A DNA stretch of 64,000 nt from NCBI RefSeq assembly GCF_002128425.1, contig NZ_NESS01000010.1, positions 62,001 through 126,000 of the forward strand, read 5' to 3'. Both the position numbers and the translations under genes were made by a program. The DNA comes from Gottfriedia acidiceleris (GTDB taxonomy: Bacteria > Bacillota > Bacilli > Bacillales > Bacillaceae_G). The notes beneath the pieces are model-generated. The model was not told the DNA's origin, made no database searches, and saw only the letters and a list, made by a program, of their open reading frames with translations. Positions 35,637 to 44,272 of the stretch are shown here, one piece after another (position 1 is the first letter of the stretch; the number at the start of each line of letters is the position of its first letter).

Positions 35637-36248
35637 TTATGAAGAGTATGAGCTATATGAACTTGAATGTCTACGATGGTGGCGTCTGGATGATGAAGAG
35701 TGCCTGCGGTAATTTCTTGAAGATGAATGTTCATGTCGTCTTTTATGTTTTCGATGACGTCGATGGGAACTTCCAAACAATGATTTAAAAAATCCTAACT
35801 GGAGAGTTTCTTCTTCAAGGGAAAATCGACCGACGTCAACAATTCGAACTTCGCCATCATTCGATAACATTATATTATGATTATGTAAGTCGAATGCATT
35901 TAAACCTGCATTTTGAGCGTCAAAAATTGCTTGATTAATCTCAGTTTCATATTGTTTACGTAAATTTTTACTATGTCCATCTAATTGATAAAATGTTTCA
36001 CCAAATACTCGATCGCTCACCATAAAATCATTCGTAAATGCGTGGACTTTTGGATAGTATATACTTCGTTCGAGAAGGTGAAGTTTCATTCCGTCATCTC
36101 GACTTTTTCCATCTTCCCTAAATACTTTTATAACATAATTGTCTCTAGTGTAAACATCATCTTTTCCACTCGCTAAGTACTCAAAATGATCTGCAAGTTC
36201 ACCAAATAAAGTAAAATCATGAATTTCTTGCAAAAGCGATTGTTTCAT
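35637..36248 (-). CDS. Protein-kinase-like protein with a His/Arg/Ser-rich tail
   Basis: A 203-aa protein. Residues 1-160 look like a minimal eukaryotic-type kinase: nucleotide-lysine region NYVIKVF (Lys41), catalytic loop AFDLHNHNIM (Asp120, Asn125) and a DFG-like RIVDVGR (Asp138), similar to the small Bacillus YrzF-type putative kinases. Residues 162-203 form a tail of 42 residues, of which 14 are Ser, 12 Arg and 9 His, with three Tyr. Such tails resemble spore-coat and SR-type phosphorylation substrates. AAAGGGG ribosome binding site. Activity, and whether the tail is self-phosphorylated, are inference. Confidence 0.7.
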   Translation of the reverse strand: MKQSLLQEIHDFTLFGELADHFEYLASGKDDVYTRDNYVIKVFREDGKSRDDGMKLHLLERSIYYPKVHAFTNDFMVSDRVFGETFYQLDGHSKNLRKQYETEINQAIFDAQNAGLNAFDLHNHNIMLSNDGEVRIVDVGRFSLEEETLQLGFFKSLFGSSHRRHRKHKRRHEHSSSRNYRRHSSSSRRHHRRHSSSYSSYSS

Positions 36249-36494
36249 CCAAAAGCCCCTTTCAGTTTGAAAATAATCTTAAATGTTAAGTTCTCAAGAT
36301 TAGAATTTTCTTTACAAATATATTCTCTAAAAACAATCTTTTTACCTACTGATCCTTTTGATTTACAAAAAAAGTTATCTGTATAGTAGTAATTTGTATT
36401 AGCTATGATTTTTGGGGATACTACCCTATTAACAGAGATGTTTGTATATGTAATTTATGTTTCAATCGTATAGACAAAAAAGGAGTTAGTAAAT

Positions 36495-36650
36495 ATGCAT
36501 GAAATAATTATGAGTTTAATCGCAGGTTTAATCGTTGGAGTTGTATTTACACTCATTAAATTACCAATCCCAGCACCTCCAGTATTTTCAGCAATTTGTG
36601 GAATTATAGGTGTATGGGGTGGCATGAAATTAGTTCAACTATTTATATAA
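36495..36650 (+). CDS. XapX domain membrane protein (51 aa)
   Basis: A 51-aa protein with two hydrophobic helices separated by the short proline-rich LPIPAPPVFSAI, then GIIGVWGGM. This is the XapX domain pattern, a small bacterial membrane family of unknown function. AAAGGAG lies 9 nt before the ATG at 36495. It is about 100 nt upstream of the nucleoside transporter gene and may share its transcript. Confidence 0.8.
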   Translation: MHEIIMSLIAGLIVGVVFTLIKLPIPAPPVFSAICGIIGVWGGMKLVQLFI

Positions 36651-36750
36651 ATAAACCTGACTGTATTTAATGATATTTTTATATCGATTGGAAACAATAA
36701 GATTGCAAATTAGAAATTATTCTACGATTTTGTAGTTTGGAGGAAAATAA

Positions 36751-37929
36751 ATGTCATATATTATCGCAATCATTGGCATTATCTTGATACTTGCTATTTG
36801 TTGGTTAATGTCTAATGATAAAAAGCACATTAATTATAAAGCTGTAGCAATTATGTTAGTGGTTCAATTAATTTTAGCTTGGTTTATGCTAAAAACCTCA
36901 ATTGGAAGAACAGTTCTACAAAAGATCGTCGCTTTCTTTAATAAAGTTTTATCTTTCGGTAACGAAGGTATTTCATTTGTATTTGGTGATTTATCTACAA
37001 AAGGTTATTTCTGGATTAACGTTTTAATGATGATTATTTTTGTTTCTTCATTATTATCAATTTTGACTTATACAAGAATACTACCGTTAGCAATTAAATA
37101 TATCGGTGGTGCAGTTGCAAAAGTTACAGGATTACCAAAGATTGAGTCATTCGTTGCCGTAAATAGTATGGTATTCGGTGATACAACAGCAATACTTTCG
37201 GTTAAAACTGAATTACATAAACTTACACCTAACCGATTATTTGTTGTCGTTACTTCTTCGTTAGTAGCAGTATCATGTTCTATCTTAGGCGCATATATGC
37301 AAATGATTCCTGCTGAATATGTACTAGTTGCACTACCGATCAATGTGTTCTCTGGTTTAATTCTTTCTTCAATGGCATGTCCTGTTACATCAGAACAGGA
37401 TGAAGATATTAATGTTAAAGAAATGATTAAAGAAAAGTCATTATTTGAAGCCATCGGAAACGGTGCACTAGATGGTGGTAAAGTTGCCTTAATTGTAGGT
37501 GCAATGTTAATAACCTACATTGGTTTACTTGCAATGATTAATTTCGTTTTCAATTCGATTATCGGAATGACATTTACCGAAATTTTAGGTTATGTTTTTG
37601 CACCAGTTGCTTTCATCATGGGTATCCCAACAGATGAATTAGTACGTTCGGGATCAGTTATGGGTACAAAAGTTGCTGCAAATGAGTTTGTGGCAATGCT
37701 TGATTTCCAAAAAATCATTCCTAATTTATCAACAAAAACTGTAGCTATCGTGTCATCATTCTTAGTTTCATTTGCTAACTTTTCTTCAATTGGTATTATA
37801 TATGGAGCAGTTGCTGCGATTGATAAAAAGCAATCAGAGCTTTTTGCTAAAATTGGTTTAAAAGTATTATTAGTTGCTACACTAGGTTCAGTTTTAACAG
37901 GTACGATTGTAGGATTATTTGTTAGATAA
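36751..37929 (+). CDS. Concentrative nucleoside transporter (NupC/CNT family)
   Basis: A 392-aa membrane protein, the length of Bacillus NupC-type transporters, which import nucleosides with a cation. Seen: GYFWINVLMMIIFVSSLLSIL, GLPKIESFVAVNSMVFGDTTA in the substrate-binding region, MACPVTSE, and GVIMGT-like SGSVMGTKVAANEFVA near residue 310, plus SFANFSSIGII. Ribosome binding site TGGAGG. The family is certain; the preferred nucleoside is not. Confidence 0.88.
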   Translation: MSYIIAIIGIILILAICWLMSNDKKHINYKAVAIMLVVQLILAWFMLKTSIGRTVLQKIVAFFNKVLSFGNEGISFVFGDLSTKGYFWINVLMMIIFVSSLLSILTYTRILPLAIKYIGGAVAKVTGLPKIESFVAVNSMVFGDTTAILSVKTELHKLTPNRLFVVVTSSLVAVSCSILGAYMQMIPAEYVLVALPINVFSGLILSSMACPVTSEQDEDINVKEMIKEKSLFEAIGNGALDGGKVALIVGAMLITYIGLLAMINFVFNSIIGMTFTEILGYVFAPVAFIMGIPTDELVRSGSVMGTKVAANEFVAMLDFQKIIPNLSTKTVAIVSSFLVSFANFSSIGIIYGAVAAIDKKQSELFAKIGLKVLLVATLGSVLTGTIVGLFVR

Positions 37930-37957
37930 TAAAATCATTTATAATAACGGAAAACAA

Positions 37958-37996
37958 AAAACAGCCGAATCTTTTTATTAATTTTTCGGCTGTTTT
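37958..37996 (+). terminator. Intrinsic terminator of the nucleoside transporter gene
   Basis: Perfect 12-bp stem AAAACAGCCGAA (37958-37969) / TTCGGCTGTTTT (37985-37996) followed by GTTTTATT; 28 nt after the stop. Confidence 0.85.
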
Positions 37997-37999
37997 GTT

Positions 38000-38341
38000 T
38001 TATTATTAATCTTTTTCGTCAATATTACGAATTTGTTCTTGCAACTTTTACTTCAATAATCCATAGAGCACAAAATGTTATATATAAAAATCTAATTGAT
38101 TTGATAAAATTTCTTGGTTGAGCCTATGCTGTACTTTGCCCTTCTTTTTCTTTATATCCAAATATCTTTTAAAAACTAAATACGGTATGTGAAATTTTTA
38201 CGGATTTCAAGAAAACATTTTAATATTTGTATTGTTTGTTTTTATTTTGAAATAAATTGTTCAAAGAATAACATATTAAACAAAACAAAATCTCGTTAAT
38301 ATACTTGCATTCATTTTTGATTTATTTACCTATATATAAAA
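38000..38341. other. Intergenic, contains only a dispersed repeat
   Basis: A 340-nt AT-rich gap between convergent genes. It contains the repeat at 38178-38199 and no gene or hairpin that I can support. Confidence 0.4.
38178..38199 (+). repeat. Dispersed repeat, copy 3
   Basis: Core TACGGTATGTGAAATTTT (38181-38198), one mismatch from the copy at 34816-34833, 3.4 kb away and in the same orientation. Confidence 0.5.
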
Positions 38342-38824
38342 TTAAACCGTCTTTTTTAGGAATTTGGTTAATACCTCTACAATCAAATGATGATCTTCCT
38401 CTTGAGCTAAGCCTGAAACAGTAATTACGCCAATTACGCCCGATCCTTCGATTTTAATAGGAAATGCCCCACCATGTGCAGTAAACTCAGATGGACTGGC
38501 TGAATAAAATTCATTATATGATCTTTTTTTCATTTCGTTGTAAAGTCTCATATAATAAGAGCTGCAATGATGACGGAGAACAATATTAGATTTCCGCTTG
38601 ATCCATAAATCTTGGTCTGGAGAGGTGTTATCCATTGCATAATGGAAAATGCTTTGACCGTTTTTTAAAATATTTATAGCAACCGGTTTATCAAACCCTT
38701 TAGCTGCTTCAATAATTAACAAACCAATTTCTAAAGCATCATTATTTGAAAAACTTTTAAATATTAAGTTTTCTTCTTGTTTTCTTACCTCTTCAAGTCT
38801 TTGTTGAATAGTTATCTCTTCCAT
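38342..38824 (-). CDS. UPF0303/heme-degrading-domain (GlcG-like) protein
   Basis: A 160-aa protein of the UPF0303 family (GlcG/HbpS-like fold). Typical pieces are KPVAINILKNGQSIFHYAM near residue 46, DLWIKRKSNIVLR, FTAHGGAFPI and GVIGVITVSGL near 130. The biochemical role is not settled. Last gene of a three-gene operon after a DeoR regulator and a Gfo/Idh/MocA oxidoreductase (11-nt gap), so a part in sugar or polyol metabolism is likely. AGGATG ribosome binding site. Confidence 0.82.
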   Translation of the reverse strand: MEEITIQQRLEEVRKQEENLIFKSFSNNDALEIGLLIIEAAKGFDKPVAINILKNGQSIFHYAMDNTSPDQDLWIKRKSNIVLRHHCSSYYMRLYNEMKKRSYNEFYSASPSEFTAHGGAFPIKIEGSGVIGVITVSGLAQEEDHHLIVEVLTKFLKKTV

Positions 38825-38835
38825 ACATCCTCCAA

Positions 38836-39876
38836 TTATAGATAGATCACTTTCTTTTCTTTACTACTTTTAAGTGCTGCTTCAATGATTTTTATAACAG
38901 ATAAGCCATCTTTACCTGTAACGGGAGCATCTGAACCTGTTAAAATACTTTCAGCAATTTTCTTATAATACGTTGTATACGAGCCTGGTATCGTTTCAAT
39001 CGTTTCTTCGATTTCTTTTTCACCTTCAACAGTATAAAGCTTTCCATATAATTGTGGTTCATCTGTTCCCCATGGTTGTTCAGTAGGTTTTTTACCTTCT
39101 TTTAATGCAGCTTCTTGTCCATCAATTCCATACTTTATAAAGCTCCCTTTGTTTCCATGAACTTGAAAGCGTGGTCCGTTACTTGGGATGATCGAACCAG
39201 AATGTAAGATTACTCGTAGTTTGTCATATCCTAATATAATATGGAAATAATCATCAGTTACAGAATTTTCTCTTTGTGCAATTACATCTGCTGAAATGAA
39301 CCTAGGCTGTCCAAAAAGGCTTAAAGCCTGATCAATTAAATGTGAACCTAAATCATATAACATGCCAGAACCAGGACCTTCTTTTTCTCTCCATCGATTT
39401 CTTACTTCTGGTCTATAACGGTCAAAATGAACTTGATATGTATTGATTTCTCCTAATACACCGTCATTTATTAGCTTTTTAACTGTTAAAAAGTCATTAT
39501 CCCATCTTCTGTTATGATAAACGCTTAACAGTAAATTCTTTTCTTCTGCAATTTTAATTAGCTCTTCTGCTTCCCTTGTTTCCACTACCATTGGTTTTTC
39601 TAAAATGACATGTTTTCCAGCTTCTAAACTTTGTTTTGCCATTTCATAATGCATACCACTTGGTGTAGTAATGACAACTAAATCAATCAATTCATCTTTT
39701 AGTACCTCATCTAAACTACTTACTACCTCTACATTTCCTAAATCTCTTTTTACCTCTTCCTTTTTGGAACTAACAACTTTTGTCATTTCAAATTCATCTA
39801 ATGCACTAATAAATGGAGCGTGGAATGTAGATCCTGAAAAACCATATCCAACTAAACCAACCTTAATTTTTTTCAT
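38836..39876 (-). CDS. Gfo/Idh/MocA family oxidoreductase
   Basis: A 346-aa NAD(P)-dependent sugar or inositol-type dehydrogenase. N-terminal Rossmann motif GLVGYGFSGSTFH, the family signature HVILEKPMV (catalytic-site Lys in EKP), then SVYHNRRWDNDF, and the C-terminal domain with GMLYDLGSHLIDQAL. It begins two bases before the upstream DeoR stop region, so it is coupled to the regulator. The substrate is unknown. Confidence 0.9.
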   Translation of the reverse strand: MKKIKVGLVGYGFSGSTFHAPFISALDEFEMTKVVSSKKEEVKRDLGNVEVVSSLDEVLKDELIDLVVITTPSGMHYEMAKQSLEAGKHVILEKPMVVETREAEELIKIAEEKNLLLSVYHNRRWDNDFLTVKKLINDGVLGEINTYQVHFDRYRPEVRNRWREKEGPGSGMLYDLGSHLIDQALSLFGQPRFISADVIAQRENSVTDDYFHIILGYDKLRVILHSGSIIPSNGPRFQVHGNKGSFIKYGIDGQEAALKEGKKPTEQPWGTDEPQLYGKLYTVEGEKEIEETIETIPGSYTTYYKKIAESILTGSDAPVTGKDGLSVIKIIEAALKSSKEKKVIYL

Positions 39877-39877
39877 C

Positions 39878-40651
39878 CTAAATCCTCTCTCTTTCCTCTT
39901 CTTCTAAACTAATTAAATGAATATTGTATTCGATTATTTTTCTTTTAAATTCTTCATCTGGATCTTTGTCGGTAATAATGACGTCAATCCACTTAATATC
40001 ACATATCTTATGCAGAAAAACTTTTTCAAACTTTGTATGATCTGCCAATAATATGACTTGTTTTGCACAACTAATCATTTTTTTCTTTAAAAACGCTTCC
40101 TCTTCGTCAGGTGAAGTTATTCCGTCTGCGCTAATTCCACAAGCGCCAAGAAATAGCTGATCAACTTTGTAATCATTAAGTGTTTCAATTGTCCTAGGGC
40201 CTACTAAATTTCTATTTTTCCGATTAAATTTTCCTGGTAGCATAAAGGTTTGAATTTCTTCATACTCACCTAATAAATCAACTATATCAATAGAGTTCGT
40301 AATCACATTAACTTGTCTACCTGACATAAATTTAGCCATGAGAGCGCAAGTTGAAGATGTATCCATTAATAAGTCACTAGTTTCGCGAATAAGTGATGAA
40401 GCTCTTTGCGCAATTTTTTCCTTGCCTACAGTTGCATTTCGTTCTTTATAATCAATTAAATTTCGATTAGCGGTTGGAAGTGTTGCTCCACCTTTTATTC
40501 GCATAATCTCCCCGCGTTCTTCCAGTTTCACGAGATCTCTTCTTGCTGTATCTTTAGAAACGCTAAGCATTTCACATATTTCTTCTAACGTAATCTCACT
40601 ATTAGAAGCCAAATACTTTATTATCAAAGCTAATCTTTGTTCTTGATACAT
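39878..40651 (-). CDS. DeoR/GlpR-type transcriptional regulator
   Basis: A 257-aa regulator. N-terminal winged helix LEEICEMLSVSKDTARRDLVKLEERGEIMRI-type region (residues 20-50, ending in IKGGA), then the DeoR sensor domain with NSIDIVDLL, LFLGACGISADGITSP and DHTKFEK. It probably senses a sugar phosphate and controls its own operon. A 17-bp AT-rich dyad lies 80 nt upstream of its start. Confidence 0.9.
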   Translation of the reverse strand: MYQEQRLALIIKYLASNSEITLEEICEMLSVSKDTARRDLVKLEERGEIMRIKGGATLPTANRNLIDYKERNATVGKEKIAQRASSLIRETSDLLMDTSSTCALMAKFMSGRQVNVITNSIDIVDLLGEYEEIQTFMLPGKFNRKNRNLVGPRTIETLNDYKVDQLFLGACGISADGITSPDEEEAFLKKKMISCAKQVILLADHTKFEKVFLHKICDIKWIDVIITDKDPDEEFKRKIIEYNIHLISLEEEERERI

Positions 40652-40732
40652 CGTTTAGAGCCCCTTTATCTATTTCCTAAAAATTAAATTATAACGTTAT
40701 TATATATAATTAATTTAAGTATTTCCACAAAA

Positions 40733-40771
40733 AAACTTAAAAAACTTAAGATATTTAAGTTTTTTAAGTTT
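40733..40771. promoter_or_regulatory. Long AT-rich dyad upstream of the DeoR-type gene
   Basis: A perfect 17-bp inverted repeat (40733-40749 with 40755-40771; 5-nt centre) built from CTTAA/TTAAG steps at 9-11-nt intervals. It may be the DeoR operator; a weak terminator for the upstream gene is the alternative, but that gene already has one at 40804-40840. Confidence 0.5.
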
Positions 40772-40803
40772 ATATCTAAGATTATATGTAATATAAAATA
40801 AAA

Positions 40804-40840
40804 AAAGACGGTAAGTAATAATTTTAACTTTACCGTCTTT
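40804..40840 (-). terminator. Intrinsic terminator of the 136-aa gene
   Basis: Perfect 11-bp stem AAAGACGGTAA (40804-40814) / TTACCGTCTTT (40830-40840) with a T-run on the minus strand, 10 nt after the stop. Confidence 0.8.
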
Positions 40841-40850
40841 AAAAACTGTT

Positions 40851-41261
40851 TTATAAAAATTTGATTTGGTGGAATAAATGATTTTTTCCATTCCATTCGA
40901 TTATAAATTCTTCAATCCCTAAAACTGCAGTTTCTGGTTTTGACACTTGATGATCAATCCATTTCTTAAGTTTAGGTATTACATCATTATGAAATTGAGA
41001 TTTCGCCTTCTCTGGATAAATAGTTTGGGAGATTGGATAGAAATAAATTCTAATATCCTTATCTCTATTACAAGTAACCGATGCTACAACCGTGCCGCTG
41101 ATTTGTGGCGGTCTTGCACAACGATTATCAAATTCAAACTTTCTTGTCAGGCCAAATATAACACTTGCCTCTTCTTTACTAGGAAGATTCAACTTTATTT
41201 GTTTTCTATTTGCAGCATAAGTTTCAATTTTGTTGAGATTTCTAAAAAAAACGATCCTCAA
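40851..41261 (-). CDS. Hypothetical protein (136 aa)
   Basis: A soluble 136-aa protein with a TTG start and an excellent ribosome binding site (TTAGGAGG, 7 nt). It has a mixed alpha/beta look: strands MRIVFFRN and VVASVTCNRDKDIRIYFYP, and a helix DVIPKLKKWIDHQV. No family recognised; single gene with its own terminator. It may be of phage or accessory origin, but nothing nearby supports that. Confidence 0.65.
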   Translation of the reverse strand: MRIVFFRNLNKIETYAANRKQIKLNLPSKEEASVIFGLTRKFEFDNRCARPPQISGTVVASVTCNRDKDIRIYFYPISQTIYPEKAKSQFHNDVIPKLKKWIDHQVSKPETAVLGIEEFIIEWNGKNHLFHQIKFL

Positions 41262-41442
41262 ATTCGCACCTCCTAATAATAGCCACTACATCATAATTTC
41301 TACTTCATTTAATTTATGCCCCTACTAATAATCATATTGACCTACTTTAAAATAATCACAATAAAAAAAATCGACAAAATGTCGATTCTATTAAAAGCTA
41401 TTAAACGATTTTTAGTTAAGATTGAATTTAGTCATTAAAAAA

Positions 41443-41652
41443 TTATTTAATATAGTATACTAGTCCTCCGATACAAATAAAAAAAATGCCAATAACTCCA
41501 GACAATACGGAGAATTTATCCTTGTTTAAGTGCCCTAACTTAAAAAAATCTTCTTTTACAACTCTTTGTTGCTCTGGAGCTTGAAATGCACCTATGAGTA
41601 TACCAGAAGTGAATATAAATATTGCACCAATCATAAAACAAATTTTCACCAA
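41443..41652 (-). CDS. Small two-span membrane protein (69 aa)
   Basis: Two hydrophobic helices (about 4-22 and 48-67) around a polar loop with KEDFFKLGHLNKDKF. TTG start with AAGGAG about 11 nt upstream; a GTG follows directly and is a second option. Resembles the many small Bacillus membrane proteins (DUF3899/DUF5316 kind), but I cannot assign a family. Confidence 0.6.
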   Translation of the reverse strand: MVKICFMIGAIFIFTSGILIGAFQAPEQQRVVKEDFFKLGHLNKDKFSVLSGVIGIFFICIGGLVYYIK

Positions 41653-41695
41653 TTTTATTCCACTCTCCTTTAGGAGTTATATTCTAGGAGAAGTA

Positions 41696-41824
41696 TCAAA
41701 AACGTTTATAACTTATAAAGTTAATTAATAAACTCCTAAGAAAATTTCCAACTAACAACGACATACAAAGATAAAGCACAAAAATGAGAAGTACTAATAA
41801 GAACTTTTTGAACTTATTGAACAT
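41696..41824 (-). CDS. Possible small hydrophobic peptide (42 aa)
   Basis: Begins MFNKFKKFLLVLLIF at an ATG with GGGGG 6 nt upstream: a basic N-terminus, one hydrophobic helix (about 8-27) and a basic end SYKRF. It lies immediately upstream of the 69-aa membrane protein gene and ends about 45 nt before it. Size and form are like small membrane regulators or toxins. Reality is uncertain. Confidence 0.4.
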   Translation of the reverse strand: MFNKFKKFLLVLLIFVLYLCMSLLVGNFLRSLLINFISYKRF

Positions 41825-41990
41825 AGTAATCCCCCATTATGTATAAGAATTGTTGTCAAAATAAGTAAATTTATATAATTGTATACTTATAATGGGGAGA
41901 AAGAACTTAAGTGAATAATATTTTCTATTAAATTGTAATGGTTACTTTTCAGGAGTTAGGTTATTAAGTATTGATTAAAAATACTTGATT

Positions 41991-42725
41991 TCACCCAAAT
42001 TTAAGATGTTGATTTCCGTGAAAAGCTTTTAAAATTAAATCCTTTTCTGGAACACTTAAAGTTTCGTATGCTTTTAAAAATTCTCGGTTCTCATAAGGTA
42101 CTTCTTTAAATTGAACATCAATTTGACGATCTATATTTAAGATGCAATATCGTGCATAAGGTTTATCATAACATCCAAGTGAACCCGGATTAATATACAG
42201 ACGTTTATCGGATTGAAAAAAATGTAAAGGATGATGATGTCCAAAACAAACGGCAGCAAAATCAGATCCGTTATACATTTCGTCAAGTTTACCTATAGTA
42301 GGATTCTTATCAATTTGAAAATAAGATTGATCCGAATTTAAGTGATAATGCGTAAATAAGATTTTTTTAGACTCATATTCAATGATTAATTTTCGTGGCA
42401 TTTCCATCAGCTTAGGTATAAAGTTTTTATTCATACGAGAAACTAGCCATTCATGGTGTTTCCTTACTCCTTCATTACTAATTTGCGTAGATTTTCCATG
42501 AATGATATTTAGAAAATCTTCTTCATGATTCCCTATTACAAATGATATATTATCAAGTAAAAACAACATATTTAGTACCTCGTTCGTTTCATGCCCAATC
42601 GCAACCATATCCCCTAAACAGTATATATGCTCAATATTTTTTTCATTTTTAACATCTTTTAAAACCGCCCTTAGAGCAGAGGCATTTCCATGAATATCGG
42701 TAATAATTGCAATTTTTGTACCCAT
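41991..42725 (-). CDS. Calcineurin-like metallophosphoesterase
   Basis: A 244-aa phosphoesterase. Metal-binding motifs: IITDIHGNASAL (residues about 7-18), YCLGDMVAIGHET, VIGNHEED, FTHYHLN and CFGHHHPLHF, then NPGSLGCYDKPYA. This is the YfcE/serine-threonine phosphatase-like subgroup acting on phosphodiesters or phosphoproteins. AGGAG ribosome binding site. The RtcB gene lies 175 nt upstream on the same strand but has its own terminator, so the two are neighbours rather than a proven operon. Confidence 0.87.
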   Translation of the reverse strand: MGTKIAIITDIHGNASALRAVLKDVKNEKNIEHIYCLGDMVAIGHETNEVLNMLFLLDNISFVIGNHEEDFLNIIHGKSTQISNEGVRKHHEWLVSRMNKNFIPKLMEMPRKLIIEYESKKILFTHYHLNSDQSYFQIDKNPTIGKLDEMYNGSDFAAVCFGHHHPLHFFQSDKRLYINPGSLGCYDKPYARYCILNIDRQIDVQFKEVPYENREFLKAYETLSVPEKDLILKAFHGNQHLKFG

Positions 42726-42876
42726 CTGTATATACTCCTAATTTTAATGTTTAACATCTATTACTAAAAACTAAGCCTTCGTATACTAGATCACGAAATT
42801 TTTAAGAGAATTATAAAATAAATCGTCCTTCGTAAGTTACTATGACAAAAGTTTTAAAGAAAATAAAAAGAGTTTA

Positions 42877-42906
42877 AAATAACCTCTCTTAACAGAGAGG
42901 TTATTT
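42877..42906 (-). terminator. Terminator overlapping the end of rtcB
   Basis: Perfect 13-bp stem (42877-42889 with 42894-42906; core AACCTCTCT/AGAGAGGTT), 4-nt loop. The right arm contains the rtcB stop codon. A T-rich tract follows on the minus strand. Confidence 0.85.
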
Positions 42907-44019
42907 GTCAGCTTTAAGATTGTAAACCGGTTTCATGAAGAAATCGATCTCAATCTGCTCAGTAATATTTTCTAATATTAATTTAGGTTTTTTATATACC
43001 ATTGGTGATTCATCTACTGTATGTTTGTTGACCGATGTTGTATATACACCCTTCATTGCTTTTTGATAAACATCTAAGTCGACTTTATGTACTGCATCTG
43101 TTCGGCTCATTATTCGGCCTGCTCCATGAGGTGCTGAATAATTGTAGTCAGTAGAACTTTTACCTTTTCCTACAACACATCCATATGCCATATTAAATGG
43201 GATGATTATTTCTTCTCCCTCACCAGCAGATATTGCACCTTTTCTTAGGATATTGTTTTGAAGGTCGATATAATTGTGTACCGATTCTATTTTTTTAATT
43301 GATTCAAAATCGAGTTTAAAATATTTTTCAATAATAATTTTAGCAATCGTCTCTCTATTTAAAGAGGCGAAATGTTGAGCAATTGATAGATCTTTTAAAT
43401 ATGCATCTTTGTCTTCCTGTTTGGATAAATATTCGAATCCTTTATAACTTTCTCCGAATAATTGTTTCATATTTTCTTTAGCGACATTCATATGATGTTT
43501 TGCTATTTCAAATCCAAAATTTCTTGAACCAGTGTGGATTACAAGCCAAAAATGGTTATTCTCATCTTTATCAATTTCTACAAAATGATTTCCAGAACCT
43601 AGCGTTGCAATGCTGTTCATCACATACATGTAGTTAAGATTAAGTCTCTCAATCGCTTCAGTAATCTCTTCTGGTTCAATCACAGGCTCGTCATGGATAT
43701 TTGAACCAATCGGGATATTTTTTCGAATGAACTTATCAAGTTTTTCACTCTTTACTGATTTCATGCGTCCTAGATGGTATGCACTCACTCCACAACCAAT
43801 ATCTACACCGACGATAGAAGGAATAATAAAATCATTCAACGTCATCGTAAAACCTACCATTACACCTCCACTAGATATATGGCAGTCAGGCATGACAATG
43901 ATGTTTGAATTTGCAAAGCATTCAGTATCTAAGATCGTTTTTAATTGTGTAATGACATTTGTATCAACATAATCAAGTAGTATTTTTCCTTTATTGTGTT
44001 TTCCATTGAATTCTAACAT
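42901..44019 (-). CDS. rtcB: RtcB family RNA ligase
   Basis: A 372-aa GTP- and Mn-dependent RNA ligase that joins 2',3'-cyclic phosphate or 3'-phosphate ends to 5'-OH. All key regions are present: PDCHISSGG, VDIGCGV (metal Cys), GSGNHFVE, HTGSRNFG, RKGAISA, NMAYGC and SAPHGAGR, whose His takes the guanylate. It belongs to the shorter bacterial RtcB group. GAGGATC ribosome binding site. Neighbours on the same strand include a metallophosphoesterase and a histidine phosphatase, but no archease or RtcA is visible. Confidence 0.9.
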   Translation of the reverse strand: MLEFNGKHNKGKILLDYVDTNVITQLKTILDTECFANSNIIVMPDCHISSGGVMVGFTMTLNDFIIPSIVGVDIGCGVSAYHLGRMKSVKSEKLDKFIRKNIPIGSNIHDEPVIEPEEITEAIERLNLNYMYVMNSIATLGSGNHFVEIDKDENNHFWLVIHTGSRNFGFEIAKHHMNVAKENMKQLFGESYKGFEYLSKQEDKDAYLKDLSIAQHFASLNRETIAKIIIEKYFKLDFESIKKIESVHNYIDLQNNILRKGAISAGEGEEIIIPFNMAYGCVVGKGKSSTDYNYSAPHGAGRIMSRTDAVHKVDLDVYQKAMKGVYTTSVNKHTVDESPMVYKKPKLILENITEQIEIDFFMKPVYNLKADK

Positions 44020-44272
44020 GCGTGATCCTCACTTATGTTTTTCTAAATCTGCTTTTACTTAAAGTCACGTCCAATAACCATGTTAGTGGAAATAACTTAC
44101 AAATATTATATCATCTCTCATTCTACGATTCTTTAATTTCCTGAAAAATATAGAAACGTCAAAAATATTAAGTTTGAAATTCCTTTCTAATATTGAAACT
44201 TCTATTCTTTTTATCTACCTAATGTGTTTTTCATTCTTTATCTCAAATCATAGAATGAGAAATGCCCTTACA

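Noticed and set aside
40684-40896. 70-residue open frame covering the DeoR upstream dyad
   Set aside because: It spans a terminator and the dyad, overlaps the end of the 136-aa gene and has no initiation signal.
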